A stretch of 64,000 nucleotides of DNA from Carettochelys insculpta (Eukaryota > Chordata > Testudines > Carettochelyidae). Below are positions 1-13,104 of the stretch, one piece after another. Position numbers and translations under genes: made by a program. The DNA is taken from positions 14,812,010-14,876,009 of the forward strand of contig NC_134144.1 of the NCBI RefSeq assembly GCF_033958435.1, given 5' to 3'. The notes below the pieces were generated by a model that was not told the origin of the DNA, searched no databases, and saw nothing but the letters and a program-made list of their open reading frames with translations. Positions within the stretch are counted from its first letter, which is position 1. Each line of letters opens with the position of its first letter.

Positions 1-26
1 TGTGTGTGTGTGCGCGCACGTGCGCG
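1..26. repeat. Dinucleotide TG/CG run at the window edge
   Basis: TG repeats pass into a TGCGCG-type run, with CGCGCACGTGCGCG being alternating purine-pyrimidine. The left end is cut by the window. Such runs can adopt left-handed DNA, but nothing else marks it as functional. Confidence 0.8.
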
Positions 27-980
27 TAAACACGTTTCCAAGGAATAAAATTCACAGAAATATTCATCATCCAATGTCATTTTGGTAATTTTTTGCTGCT
101 GATCTTTCCCCTATCTGTGTTTTAAATATATATGATTTCTTCTACAACATTAGCTTTTAGGAAAGACAATCACTCCTTCATTAAAAGGAGATTTTTTAGC
201 ATAGGGAATGTTTTCTCTTTGCTTGGGAATTTTGGCTGGGGCATCAGGAGGGGAGCAAGAAATACGATGTAACTTTAAAACAAGCTAAAAACTTCTTCTT
301 TTGTTTGTCCACATAGACTCTTCTTACTATCTTTATCCCTCAGATCAGAAACCATCTTGGTGTAAGTTCAGAGATGTTGGCTGATGGGTTTTTTTGTGAA
401 TCAATTAATCACTTCAATATAAATTATTTATGATTTCAGTAGCTCAGGAGCTAAGTTTTGCAGTAAAAAGGATTGCATATCTTCCTTAAACTGAGAATAA
501 TCCATACCGTCTGATCTTTTTTGGATCTTCTGTGCTTTTTCAGATACTTCTTATTTTTTTGTTGCAGGCTCTTTGTTTTTGGAAAACTTGTTTATCAGGG
601 AATCTGTTTTCTCACCATGGATCTTTATAGCAGTTGCAAGAAAAGAGAGGTTAGGCGAATTAGCATCTGCATGAATTTCCAGCTTTTCTACTCTGACTGA
701 CAGAACCCAGTTTCCCATTTAAGGCGGCAACTGCCAAGAAAATGCACTGAAAATTCCTATTACTTTCTTTAGGAAATATTTTTAATTCTTCAGCTAGAGC
801 AAGTATTTGTAGGAGCTTCTTAGAAAGGTGGCAGTTCTTTTCCATCCAAAATTTTTGCTTTTAAAAAATTGTCCAATTTGCTAATGTGTTCATTCTATTT
901 CAGCTGGCTAGTTACATTCATTATGCATTTCAGATATCAAGATAACTTCCTGAATAATTTTCAGTTTCTTGGGTGTGTCC

Positions 981-1106
981 TTTTTTTTTTTTTTTTTGGT
1001 TGCAGTTTAGTTACTATTCTGGAGCTAAGCCAAAGCATGGCCTTACAGTTCAGCTGGTGGTTTTCTTCCTCCTGTGAAAATCTGAACTTTTTTTTTTTTT
1101 TTTTTT
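981..1106. repeat. Two long T homopolymers (17 and 19 nt)
   Basis: T17 at 981-997 and T19 at 1088-1106 are separated by 90 bp. They may be reverse-oriented retroelement tails, but no element body was identified. Confidence 0.6.
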
Positions 1107-2589
1107 AAACGAAAGCATAGAATTGACGGAACAGGCAAATTGTAGCCAACATTGTTAATATCTGAAATTGTGCATGCCTTTTCAAATGCATATTTTTTTC
1201 TCCTGTCCCTCATGGTAAGACATCTTTTGGTTTGTAATGAGGGTGTAGTAAGACACAGCCTGCCCAAGGTTTGGGTTCCAGAAGCATACAGGCCAGTTAC
1301 GGGCAGTCTGAGGCCCTGGGACTGTACGCCACCCACTGGAGTTCTGTGTGTGGCCTGTGAAACATCTTGTTTACCGTTGCCCACATGCAGGATTGCCGGA
1401 GTCTATTGCTTTCTCTGTGTGTCGGGTTTTTTCCCCCACCAGTATTACTAAAGTGATGTGCACGTGAAGTGAGGTGTGCGCTGATTCCACACAACATTGA
1501 CTGAGACCCGTGTGCCCTCTCTGCATCCAATCAAAGCCCTGCTATGGCTCATGTGACATACCCTGCAAATTCTAGGTAAGCAACTGCAGTATGCAAGACA
1601 GCCTTATCCTGGGAGATCATCTTGTTTACAACAATGTTACGGCCCACTGAGATGAAGGAGGTCCTCTCATGCTCACTAGCCAAGATTGCCCATCACTGCA
1701 GGAGCCCTTGTGGCTGTTAAGCAAGATGGAGAATTGGCTGAACTGTTTTGAAATTTGAATTTTTGAAGAGAAAGATGCATGCGGGAACTTCAGTCATTTA
1801 ACTTCTTTATTTCAAAACTTTTTAATTTTTCAAACTAGCAAAGAGAGACCTGCCAATGAGGAGCAGTTGCTTGACACAGCTGCTGGTCTGCTCAGCCTTT
1901 TTTTTATCCATGGTGGGTTGGTCAAGAACATTAATTCACTTTGTGCCCAATTCACCTGGGGTATAGGTTGCACAAAACCCCCGTGTTACTTCAGACACCC
2001 AAGTAATGTAATGGGGGTGCCTGGATGAGGGAATGAAACACCACAATCATGAACAGACAAAGGTGCTCGCTCTTGGTGTTTCCATTCAGCTAGGACAGGG
2101 AATTACTTAACTGCCTCTCCCTGTGCTCCCACTTATTACGTATTTCCTATATAGCTGTTGTTAGGTCATTCTCATGTTATGGGAGTGGAGGCAGAGAGAG
2201 ATATTAAAAGTTAAAACTTCTTATCAAGTCTGGCTCCTTTGGGCAATCTGCATTTGCTCTGAGCCTGTCTATACCAGTCCTGCATGAACAAATGGCCTGG
2301 CCAGAGAGCAGATGGTAAATGAAGGGCTTTGGTAGATGCTGAAGATTAGATGTTGGATGAAAATAAGGCTCTTCAAGTTAGTCCCCTGCACTGAAGTGGC
2401 TAAGTTGGTTGTGATTAAAAGAAATAAGTAATTATGGTAATTATAGATGAGAAGATACAACATTACCACTTTAAAGGCACCTCCTATCCTCTGGAACGAT
2501 GCCATTATTTCCAGAGAGGTGGCTTGTAATTAAGAAGCGAAAACAGCCGGCTGGCCTCTGGATGTGCCACGGCAGCATAGGCCTTCTGG

Positions 2590-2760
2590 GCAGGAGGTGG
2601 TTCTGTGTCTTAATGTGTTGTCTTCCCAATGTTAGAGTCATGGGTTCAGATCCTGATTCAGTATCTGGTATTGTCTAACTCAGCATAAATTTGACAGTGT
2701 GTAATAACGACCTGACTGACCTTCATGGCACTAAAATATTGCAGGGCTTGGTGCAGTACC
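2590..2760 (+). repeat. Possible tRNA-derived SINE (MIR/AmnSINE-like) with a B-box-like motif
   Basis: The stretch GAGTCATGGGTTCAGATCCT near 2636-2655 contains GGTTCAGATCC, close to a Pol III B box (GGTTCGAATCC). It follows a segment with tRNA-head-like spacing (GGTGGTTCTGTGTCTTAATG, from about 2597). The copy is heavily decayed and the family is not certain. Confidence 0.35.
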
Positions 2761-3397
2761 TAAACAGAGCAATGTGCAAAAATCGGCCTAGTGTAGTCTG
2801 TTTGGGTGTGACCAGGGCCAGAATCTTTTATGATCATTAAATTAAATTAGGTTTTGAATGAAAAATAAAATGAAAAATGTTCCATTGGAAAAACAGCAAC
2901 ATGACACCTGCTAATCCTTTGATAGTGAGTTAAGGTCACTATTGAAATAAAGCAATTTGTCCTATTTTTAACAACCTCATCCTCCATTACATGCGCTGTT
3001 TCTAGGAGATCTCAGAGAGTTTGTAACCCCTTGGAATGGAAAGGCCAAGGACCGAATGGACCTTGGAAGATGGCCTGTCATTTCCGGAGCCAGAGATGTG
3101 GTGTGTTAGTGGAGTAGAATGTTAAACTTTATTTGTTGCCCTCTGCTCTGTACCCATTCTATGAACAAGTTGAGGAATTTGGCTTCTAGAGCTGGTAGTC
3201 AGTTCCAGTGTCATCCATAAATAGAAGCACAACTGTAAATTGTAAAGAATGCCTCTACCAGAGTCCAGTGTCAGAAGCAATAACAATCCTTATTGTTGAC
3301 TCACTGACTTCTATATGTGATTTAGGAATGGCGTGGGGTAGGAGGTGTTGCATTTGTATTTAGAAGGACTCTTTAGGGTAACAAGCATCATAGCTGG

Positions 3398-3905
3398 TAG
3401 AGGTTCAGCCTCCCTGGTCCGGCATCCTCAGGACCTGAGCAGTCCCAGACCAGGGATTTTGCCTGACTGGGGAGGTCAATGCCCCCCCACTGACCTCCAG
3501 CCCCTGCTCCTGGGCTCTCCTCCCTGCTGTCCCCTGTAGCCTCCTCCCCCCATGTGTTGCAGCCTCCTTAGCTGTGGCTCAGCTGGCACCTGCTATTTCT
3601 GAGATTTGGCCATGGCTTCCTGGCTACTGGCTTTTGGTCCCAGCCACCCTCCCCAGCCACAGTTTCTCTGGGCCACAGCTTCCTGCCTGGCCATGGTGAT
3701 GAGCCACCATGAGGTGCCACTCCCCAGCTTGGTCTGCCAGCTTCCCAACCGTGGGCAATGCTCCCAGGCAAGAATCTCTCACTGCTGCGCCCAGGATCCC
3801 AGGCAGCTGCTGGCCCCCACTTTGGCCCTCCCAGCTGTGGCTGCATTGCCATGGGTGTCTGCCACTGATCTAGCTGATCCGTCTTCCTCCCAGCCCCTAC
3901 TTGCC
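3398..3905. repeat. GC-rich repeat with a Tigger/mariner-like left end
   Basis: The left end AGGTTCAGCCTCCCTGGTCC resembles the start of Tigger-type DNA transposons seen in reptile genomes. It is followed by CAGACCAGGGATTTTGCC and then a CT-rich, GC-rich body. I cannot see a matching right terminal repeat, so the right border is a guess based on the end of the GC-rich block. Both strands are open over ~100 codons here, which follows from high GC and is not evidence of a gene. Confidence 0.5.
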
Positions 3906-4191
3906 ACAGCTTGAGATGTGGTATTGGGCAGGGAGGAAAGTGTGTGGCTCTCTGGTGTTATTCACGTGGTCTGTGTTTAATGCTTCATGCTCTGTGGTGT
4001 TGACAAGGGATTTCCTCCTGGTCACGTTAGTAATGACCTTTTTCATCTATATCTGCAGCAAGACTATCTCGGTGTGTATATAGCTCACTTAATTATTTCC
4101 CTGCCATTACAGGGGCCTCAGGACTGGTGTGTCTTGGTGTCTCCTACTCTCTGTCTGTAGCACATAATACTTTAGCCTCCCATGTATCAGC

Positions 4192-4311
4192 CTCAGAGGG
4201 GTAGCCCTGTTAGCCTGGAGCTGCACAAACAACAAACTGTCCTGTGGCACCTCAGAGACTAACAAATGTATTAGGTCATGAACTTTCATGGGTAAGACCC
4301 ACTTCTTCAGG
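4192..4311 (+). mobile_element. Turtle-type tRNA-derived SINE copy, forward
   Basis: A GGGTAGCCCTGTTAGCCTGG head, an A-rich linker, TGGCACCTCAGAGACTAACA and then CATGGGTAAGACCCACTTCT match, in order, the head, core and tail of the tRNA-derived SINE widespread in cryptodiran turtles. No clear target duplication is visible. The same family appears as inverted pairs at 9167-9395 and 55292-55477. Confidence 0.8.
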
Positions 4312-4996
4312 CACAGGACTTCCTGTGTGTGGTAATACTATGATCTAATTTTGATTGCGGGATCTAGTGGACAGGTCCTGGATGGTGCTGGTGGCTAGTG
4401 GTACAGGGGAATTCAGATTGATAATCTGATGGTCTGTCCTGACCCTACGCCTCTGTGAGGGCAACACAGCAGACTGTGGGGTAGTATTGCTAGAAAATGA
4501 GTCTGAGAATACTGTGCAGAGTTGGGTCACACAAGTTTTTTCCATCCTACGTGGTTGTTAACAGTGACTATTTTTTTATTGAGGCAGCAAAAATAACTAG
4601 GATCTGGTTTGTTTCTGGAGGACGTGTATTACTGTTCATATAAAATTATGGAAAAAAGGAAACTGATAATAAGGGGAAAATACATCCAGGGAAACGAGTC
4701 AGATGATATATTTGTATTCTTGTAATACCATCTAGTACTGCAAAGGTTAACAGCCTGGCAGCATTTTCATCTTAAACTTTACTTTTAAAGGGAGTTTATA
4801 GCTTGGCACTTTAGCTAGGTCTGGGTGGAAACTTGGCAAGTAGGGTTTAGCCCAGGAAAATTGATTTTATTTGTTACTAAATTTTCAAAAATATTTGGTT
4901 ACATTTATCTTTAATAGTTTAGTGTTCTTAGATATTCACCACATTCAGTGCCTGGTTCTCTTGCACTTTCTTAACTACAAAACTGCTTCCAGTTTA

Positions 4997-5085
4997 ATTC
5001 AGCCCTCTTGAAACTGAGGTAAATTCCACTGATACTAATAGAATTACTCTGAATTTATGGTGGTGTAAATTGGGACTGAGCTTGG
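4997..5085 (+). repeat. Amniote interspersed repeat with GGTGTAAAT motif, copy 1
   Basis: The text CTGAGGTAAATTCCACTGAT followed by GGTGGTGTAAATTGGGACTG has the layout of an old interspersed repeat containing 'TGTAAAT ... CCACTGA ... TACTC ... GGTGTAAAT'. Related copies lie at 17190-17305, 32096-32196, 57340-57420 and 58672-58783. The family name is not certain. Confidence 0.5.
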
Positions 5086-5333
5086 CCTTCCTTTTCCCCT
5101 CTTCAGCAAAAATACTTAGGGTGTTTGGTTTAGAGGCAATCTGAGGCTTATTTATAAATTTTTAAAATGTATCTGGAGAAGATGAATTCATGCTGGAAAA
5201 GGGCTATTGCACAGGTTCAGTAATGTCTAAAAAAGCTATTGTAAATAGTATGTGCATGTCTGTATTGACATTGCGTGTGTTCCATTGTGCAAGTTTGTGT
5301 TAAGACAAATATGCAATCAGAGAACCACACAGA

Positions 5334-6026
5334 GGCTGTGTCTACATGTGCACGCTACTTCGAAGTAGCGGCACTAACTTCGAAATAGCGCCCGTCGCGG
5401 CTACACGCGTCGGGCGCTATTTCGAAGTTAACTTCGACGTTAGGCGGCGAGACGTCGAAGTTGCTAACCTCATGAGGGGATCGGAATAGCGCCCTACTTC
5501 GACGTTCAACGTCGAAGTAGGGACCGTGTAGACGATCCACATCCCGCAACGTCGAAATTGCCGGGTCCTCCATGGCGGCCATCAGCTGGGGGGTTGAGAG
5601 ATGCTCTCTCTCCAGCCCCTGCGGGGCTCTATGGTCACCGTGGGCAGCAGCCCTTAGCCTAGGGCTTCTGGCTGCTGCTGCGGCAGCTGGGGATCCATGC
5701 TGCAGGCACAGGGTCTGCAACCAGTTGTCAGCTCTGTGTATCTTGTGTTGTATAGTGCAACTGTGTCTGGGAGGGGCCCTTTAAGGGAGCGGCTTGCTGT
5801 TGAGTCCGCCCTGTGACCCTGTCTGCAGCTGTGCCTGGCACCCTTATTTCGATGTGTGCTACTTTGGCTTGTAGACGTTCCCTCGCAGCGCCTATTTTGA
5901 TGTGGTGCCGCGCAACGTCGAAGTTGAACATCGACATTGCCAGCCCTGGAGGACGTGTAGATGTATTTCGATGTTGCTACATCGAAATAAGCTATTTCGA
6001 TGTAGGCTTCACGTGTAGACGTAGCC
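5334..6026. mobile_element. Inverted-repeat DNA transposon (MITE-like, 693 bp) with 3-bp target duplication AGA
   Basis: The left end is GGCTGTGTCTACATGTGCAC and the right end GTGTAGACGTAGCC, an inverted pair. Both flanks read AGA (5331-5333 and 6027-6029), a 3-bp duplication like that of PIF/Harbinger-type elements. CpG is far denser than in the surrounding intron. Subterminal palindromes differ: CGCTACTTCGAAGTAGCG on the left, CATCGAAATAAGCTATTTCG on the right. The middle (about 5540-5860) is a GC-rich non-palindromic filler. Long open frames here on both strands come from base composition; no transposase domain was recognised, so the element is taken as non-autonomous. Confidence 0.85.
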
Positions 6027-7131
6027 AGAGGGACCTGGTCCTGCAAATTCTAACAAACATGAATTGTCCTCGTGGTGGGCCCTCTTTCATTTACTGGGAT
6101 TTGAATAAGAATAGGTAGCGCCTCGTCCTTAAATTAGATTGTTGAAAAAAACTGAATAATTTGTGTGCAATAGGCTGCAATCACTGTATCAGAAAAAATA
6201 TTTTTATTTTCAAATATTTTTGTCTTGAGTGAGTTGATGAAAAATTTTTCTGTTGATGTACATTGATTTTTTTTCAGCCAAAATGAAAAAAAGTTCACAT
6301 AAGATACTCAATTTGGTGGCAATGGAATTTTTTAAAAACACTGCAAACTCCAAATTATTCAGTAAACTTATTTAGTTTTTGATTAAAAAATTGTTTTTCA
6401 GAAGCTGAGGTTTTTTAAGTTTGAAAGGTTTTCAGGTTTTGGTTTTTGATAGAAAGAATGAAATAAAAATTCAAGAAATTTCCACAAAAATAAATGGCAC
6501 TGTTCCAGCAGTTGTGCTATTTAGTGCTCCTGTGAGGTGCTAGACTGAGATCTCTGGAATCTGAAATCTTGTGTTTATGCCCAGAACTTTTCCATGCTAT
6601 CTGATCCCTGCTCATGAGGGATTAGCTCTAGGGATGAAAAGATTGTCAATTCCCTTTGTAATCAGTGGCATCCTATGTTTCATTGTGAGAGGAACAGGCA
6701 AGATACCCAATAAGCTGTCAGCCTGAATATTAGCTATCTAAAGCTTCAAAATTTTATATAAGATAAACAAAAAAACCTTCAAAGCATTGTGCAAATGTTA
6801 ATGATAACACAAGTTATAAGATTATTGTGACATCCATGAGATAAATCTTGGCTCACTATTTGCGGAAAACATTCCTATCATGCATCAATAAATTCTAGGT
6901 ATGCAATACTATGGCTCAGGTCAGTTTTAATAACTATATGTAGATAGATGTATGTGTACAGACTGACTTACAGCTAAGCTTTCAGTATATCTAGTTGTAC
7001 TGTGGCAGGGTATGTCTAGGTGAATTCATGAAATCCTGGGTCATTTTATTTGTACGGGGTACCAGACTTTTCTTTGCAGGTAGACTGTATGTGATGGGAG
7101 ACTCTGTACTCCAGTTTTTAATAACTGCAAG

Positions 7132-7154
7132 TTAAAAATAAAATAAAATAAAAA
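7132..7154. repeat. (AAAAT)n microsatellite
   Basis: Four imperfect AAAAT units stand about 300 bp before the exon at 7457. No effect on splicing is implied. Confidence 0.8.
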
Positions 7155-7413
7155 GGGTAGCTGTTGGCCGTTCTATAGGGAGGCTCATGTAAACAGTAGG
7201 TGAAACTTAGAAGCAATGAAAAAATGGACATTTGCCTTTCTTTTTGGTGATGTCTTTTTGCATGTGTGTCTTTCCTAGAACAGCACTAAAGCTTCTACAG
7301 GTGGGAGATGATAATTTCACTGTCTGGTACATTAGCTGTGGCGTTAACTGATTTTTATGTGTACTGAAAATATAGTCTGTTATATAACTGTGGTATTAAC
7401 AGTCCTGCTGTAA

Positions 7414-8055
<642 letters not shown>

Positions 8056-9166
8056 TGATGTTACTGTCATCAAGGTTATAAATCTTTCGAAGTTTTTGAG
8101 TTAGATGGGCAGTCTTGGGTGCACTTAAAGTAATTGCAGGTTGCAGCAATATATTCTGCATAAAGATGTATGAATTTCACTTGCAGATACAGAATGCCAA
8201 CTCACCCAGGTAGGATACTCCTTTAAGATAAAATAATTCTCTGGGCCTGATTCTTCTGAGCCCATACCATGTTCAGGTCCTGCTCTTCAGCCTGGCTCAG
8301 CCCCATACAGAGGCCCTACCTGTTGCTGACGGGGACTGCTGGAAGTGGGGAGGCCTGCAGGGGAAATGATGCCAGAGCCAGTCCCACAGCAGTGAAGAGG
8401 AGGAGCAGCCCAGACCTCCCCACAGAGCACTCTTCCACAGCCAGGCAAAGTTTCTCATAGCACTCCTGTATTTTGATCTTTCTCTCGGTTCCTGCCTTGC
8501 CAGGAACCTAGTTTTTGTCACTCCTAGAGATTTCCTAGCTTGTCCTATCATCCCCCAAATCTGTCTCCCTTGTCTCTACCCTGTACTCTTCTTCCCTGGT
8601 GAAACCTTTCTGAAAGCTGACTGGCAGAAAGAGTGACTTTAGGCCCCCTGCTCTCTTCTGCCATCAGCCTTCTTGTTGTGGAGCCAGACTCTTTTGGCTG
8701 GTGTCAGACCTCATTTCCTTGCTGCAGCATCTACTGTCGATGCCAGTAGTGGGTTGGCATTTTTTCTGGTGGGGGGATGGGGCACAGAGCAACAGAAGTG
8801 AGTGGGTGGGTCTGGTGGGTCTCTCACAGCTGGGTGGAAGTGAATTGCCACCAGAGACACATCTGCCATGCACAGTACATGGTGTTTGATAGCATCTCAT
8901 TAATACTCTCCTTCATTAAAGGTCAAATAATGAAAGGTTAGTACCATGTGAGTGCAGAAGACCTTGTTGGTTTTCTGGTAGCACCTGAAGAATTAGGCTG
9001 AATACATGGCAGTCCATGAAGGACCTCCCATATACATTTATTCCACATCATTTGCCATTCCCATGTAAAACACAGGTGTCCAACCTGCACTAGTACATAT
9101 TACAACTGAAGGAGTGTAATGATGACAGGGTTTCATGGTTAAATATATTGTACAAACTTTATCCAT

Positions 9167-9395
9167 ACAAAAACAAGCAGTCCTGTAGCACCTTAAAATA
9201 CTAACAAATTTATTTGTTAGGCAATGAGATTTCGTGGGTAAGACCTATTTCTTCAGATTCTGAATCTGAATTGAATCTGAAGAAGTGGGTCTAACCCATG
9301 AAAGCTCATTACCTAATAAATACATTTGTTAATCTTTTTAAGGTGCCACAAGACTTTGTTTGTTTGGAAAGCGACAGGCTATCATGGCTACTCCT
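9167..9395. mobile_element. Inverted pair of turtle-type SINEs (foldback)
   Basis: The left arm (about 9167-9260, forward) has AGCACCTTAAAATACTAACA and GGGTAAGACCTATTTCTTCA. The right arm (about 9270-9395, reverse) has TGAAGAAGTGGGTCTAACCC, GTTAATCTTTTTAAGGTGCC and the reversed head ending at CTACTCCTCTGAG. The same SINE segment is therefore present head-to-head around a ~10-bp centre at AATCTGAATTGAATCTG. Transcribed RNA could fold into a hairpin of ~90 bp. No clear target duplication was found. Confidence 0.85.
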
Positions 9396-11659
9396 CTGAG
9401 ACTATTCATTCAAACAGTCAATGGTGAGCTCTAGGTCAGCTTTGCAGAGGACAAACCATGGACAAGCACGTGTATTTGTGTTCACCCTTCTTTTCCCTGG
9501 AGGTCTGTGCCACACTGCACAGTGCTTTTGTCTATTCTCCTGGAGTAATGATTTTCTTTGGCACTGCCATTTTGGAAATGGGAACTAATTAAAGTATGGA
9601 GCACATTTTTATTACTTCCCTTCTGCCATTAAATTCAGCAAATGGCTACACCCAGAAAAACATGCACTCTCAGTCAACATGATTTTGAGTTCTGGGGTTA
9701 GCCTTGAGGATATCAAATGAAAACTAAATAGGAATGTATGAGTATTTCCCATTCAAAATACTGCTTTTAATTTGGAAAAGCTTTTCATCCTTCTGGGATC
9801 ATAACTTGTTGTATATAAAGCTCAGTATAATTAAGGTAGATGATATTGACAGAGTGACATATTTTGAACTTGACCAAGAGGTCAGTGGTATTACTGCCTT
9901 TGCTGATTCTGTGACTGTCACTGACCACATTTTGGTGTCTCTATCCTTTGTTTTAATTCTAAATCAAACACTTTTGTCTCTGTCATTTTATTTTCCCATT
10001 GGCCAGAGACCAGTGTCAAGGGAAAAGGAGAGAGAAGGGTTCAGATATGACTAAACTCACTGTTAGTGCACAAATCACATTTGTGGGCATTCTCAAAGGC
10101 TCAATAAACTTCACACTAAGCAAATGAGAGAGGTCAGGTCCTCATCTCCTGCCATCCCACACACGGCTGCACTTCCCAAGGCTTGTGTGTTAATGCTTTG
10201 TAGACCCAACCTGCTGACCTGTTGGGTAGTGAAGTGTTTAGAGAGGTTACATTTTGCGTGCAATCTTTGCATTTAAAAACTGAAGGTTTGTAGCAGTTTT
10301 TCTATGTGCATTAAACTTCTTGTACCAACCAGCTAATAACTTTATTAATCACAAAGGCCAGTCTGTAATCTTTCTCCAGGGTGGCGGTGGTCTGTCCATT
10401 AACTTACAATTAAGGATAGCTTCATAAAATATGTACCATGAAGCTTGTTTAATAGATAAACTATTCTCTAATTTATTTTAAAGTCCAATGACCTACATAC
10501 TTAGATGCTGAAAAGCCCCCTCTTACTAACATTATTTCTCCCCTGAGACCTTCCATCTGAGCAAATCTGTTAAATGAAGCAGAGGAAGCTTTGATCCAAG
10601 CTAGGCTAAAGCCAGTGGAACAAATGCCTGACACGTATTTGTGTGTGCAGGGGGTCAGAAAAGGAAGTCAGAGGTACCATCACGTGACTCAAGTGACTTC
10701 TGAAGCTTCTCTTAAAACTTTAAAGTTTGCAGCTTGTTTTGTTTAAGACAGCAATATTTGTTTTTGCTTATGGCTGTGCTGAAATCTGTGCACCCGGCAG
10801 AACATGCGTCTGCGGCCCCTGCCACTGATTTTTTTTGCATTTGTCCGAGCACACAGCATGCCCCGGAGGGCAATGAGAGGTCTACATGTGACGATGTGCA
10901 GAATAAGCAGTTGGGTATCCATACTGGGGATATGAAATCTGCAGTGAGCACGTAGCTGCAGCTGTTTGTCCGCTCTATGTTGCTCATGGGTGGGGGGGAG
11001 GAAATAATTTTTAATTGAATGGAAGGGTCTGAAATTAGTATATTTAGCAAGTTTGTTCGGAAGGAAAGTGCATTACATACCCTCAAAGTATGACTTGCTC
11101 TGGGTTCTGCTTAAGTCCTTAGGCTAATAATAGCACTACATCCTTTTCTGTTATCTTTATTGAATCACAACAGGAGTTTGAACACACCTTAGTCTGTCAT
11201 GTTGGGGCTTATTATAGAGTATGCACTAGAACTAGGATGATGTTCTGAGGCCCACAGAGAGAAAATATTAATTATTTCTGTTTTTAGTTCTACTCTGGAA
11301 TTCCAGCAAGTGGGAATGTCCTGCATAAACTTCCAGATACTTGAGTGGGCACAAAACTGTGTCTTTCTAAGCCCCTCTTAGCTCTGAGCCCCTTGGCTAT
11401 GATGGGAGTGCTGCGTGCACATTGGGGAGCGTGCTCTCCCCTCCCCTCACACCTGAGGGCGCACACAGCTTGTGTCTCCTCTGGGAATGCTGGCGCTATT
11501 GTAGTTCATGACTACAGGTGTGGACTGTGATGAGGTCTTATTGTTTGGTGCCCGCACTAAACCGAGGGTGTCCCTGTGCTACAAAAAATACCCTCCAGCA
11601 GCAGCAAATCTCATGGCCTCGGAAAACGGATTCAGATGTGCTCTATAAACAGTGTGCGG

Positions 11660-11832
11660 ATGTTCCTGCTCGGGCAGGAGTGGAGGCTCTGAGACTTGGT
11701 GAGGGAAGGGCGTCTCTCGGAGCTCAGATTCTAGCCCTAGTGGGAACATCTGCCCTGCCATATTTAGCTCCATAGCACAAGTCTAGCTGCCACAGGGCTC
11801 TCTTTGCAGTGTGCACATACCCGGAGAGGCTG
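11660..11832. mobile_element. Possible MITE right end (GTGCACATACCC)
   Basis: CAGTGTGCACATACCCGG at about 11806-11823 resembles the CAGTGTAGACATACCC right end common to turtle MITEs. The preceding GC-rich ~150 bp read like the body. The left end is not seen, so the start is arbitrary. Confidence 0.35.
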
Positions 11833-12070
11833 ATTTGAACAAAGGACTGTGGGTATAGAACATGACTAACTTCCAGAACAAGGGGCGCGTCCGCACTTAG
11901 CATGGCTGGAAGTTACAGGTGTGCACAGAGAGGCAGAAGCATAATGGACTCCTGTACTTCTGTGCTGAGCTAGCTTCTCCCACTTTAGCAAAATACCCGC
12001 AGGCCACAGGGAGCACATGGGAGAAGTAACTTGAACATCTGGGCTGTGGAGGGATGGTGTTGGCGCTGCG

Positions 12071-12195
12071 CCGTGACTCTGGAGACCAGAGTTTGGTTCC
12101 TGGCTGTGGTACAGGTATGGTCTTTGGGTTGCTTAGTCTCTCTGGGCCCCAATTTTCCATTTCTAAAATGGTGATAATAGGACAGTCCTACCTTA
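12071..12195 (+). repeat. MIR (CORE-SINE) copy, forward
   Basis: The order CTCTGGAGACCAGAGTTTGG, TTCCTGGCTGTGGTAC, TTAGTCTCTCTGGGCCCCAA, CCATTTCTAAAATGG, GATAATAGGA follows the MIR core and tail (question-mark 'TTCCTGGCTCTGCCAC ... TTAATCTCTCTG ... TGTAAAATGGGGATAAT'). It is diverged, as expected for an ancient amniote SINE. Confidence 0.7.
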
Positions 12196-13104
12196 CCAGG
12201 TGGGTGTGAAGTAGGGTTTGCTAGTTGCTCAGGTGCTACAGCAATGGGACCCCTCCGTGTATCTGAAGAGAGCTCATTCTGATTAGTGTGCCTGTCCCCA
12301 CGAGGTAAAGGAGGTATTTACTCTTCCTTTTCTTGCTATTCTGCCTGGTCTGGTAGAGGCAGGGCTGCAGGTTAGCTGACGGAGGAATGATTACCCTTCT
12401 CTGCAGCTCCCAGGAGTCCCTGGTCTGAGTTCCCTTTCAGAGCTCTGCCTTCCTCTTGCATAGCTGGCCCTGGCGCCTGGCAGTTAGGAATGTGTGGATG
12501 CTGTGTCTTTACTACCTGTTGTTCAGAGAGTGCCCTTGAGAACTTCAGTTGAATGTCACATGTTCCAGTCTGGCCTATAATACTTAACATTTTATAAGCT
12601 GTGTCGCTGGCGCACAATAACTCAAATCAGTCCCCAAAGGGCAAAAGGACCTAGTGTCTCATCACCAGCCCCAAGCTATGCAGACATCCTTAATAGCCAT
12701 ATTTTAACATAGGGAACCTGTCTGAATACGCATATTTATGTGAAAGCAAATTGTAGGTAGAAAGTTTGAAATAAAAATAGGCAGTTGTCATAGCTCTTGC
12801 ATTCTTTTCCTTGCTTGTTTTGAAAGACGTCAGTATTAGCAACTTTAGTGTATGTTTACACCATGAGACCCCTTTGGCAAATAAACAAAGAAGGATGGAT
12901 AAATTGGTGCAAATCCACAATTTGTTTACTCCTTAGAGACCTGGCTTCAAATGGGCACCGGGTTAAGCTTCTGACGTGAATGTAGTTATTAAATGTGGGG
13001 CAGATGCTGCTCATCTGTATAGTTGCAGGGTATGTACGTGTGTGTGTTTGAAGTAATAGCCATGTAAAGAGTGAAAGGTGAATGAGAGGCATATGCAGAA
13101 TTAC

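Noticed and set aside
1043..1451. Open frames on both strands
   Set aside because: No domain, no splice context in the SATB2 frame, and the block looks like an old repeat.
3345..3914. Open frames of ~100 codons on both strands
   Set aside because: GC-rich repeat; stop codons are rare there by composition.
5355..6118. Overlapping open frames of 100-130 codons
   Set aside because: They lie inside the 693-bp inverted-repeat element and read in opposite strands without a domain.
9734..10054. 106-codon open frame
   Set aside because: It lies in AT-rich intron, starts in no known context and resembles no known protein; F/L-rich content is typical of random AT-rich frames.
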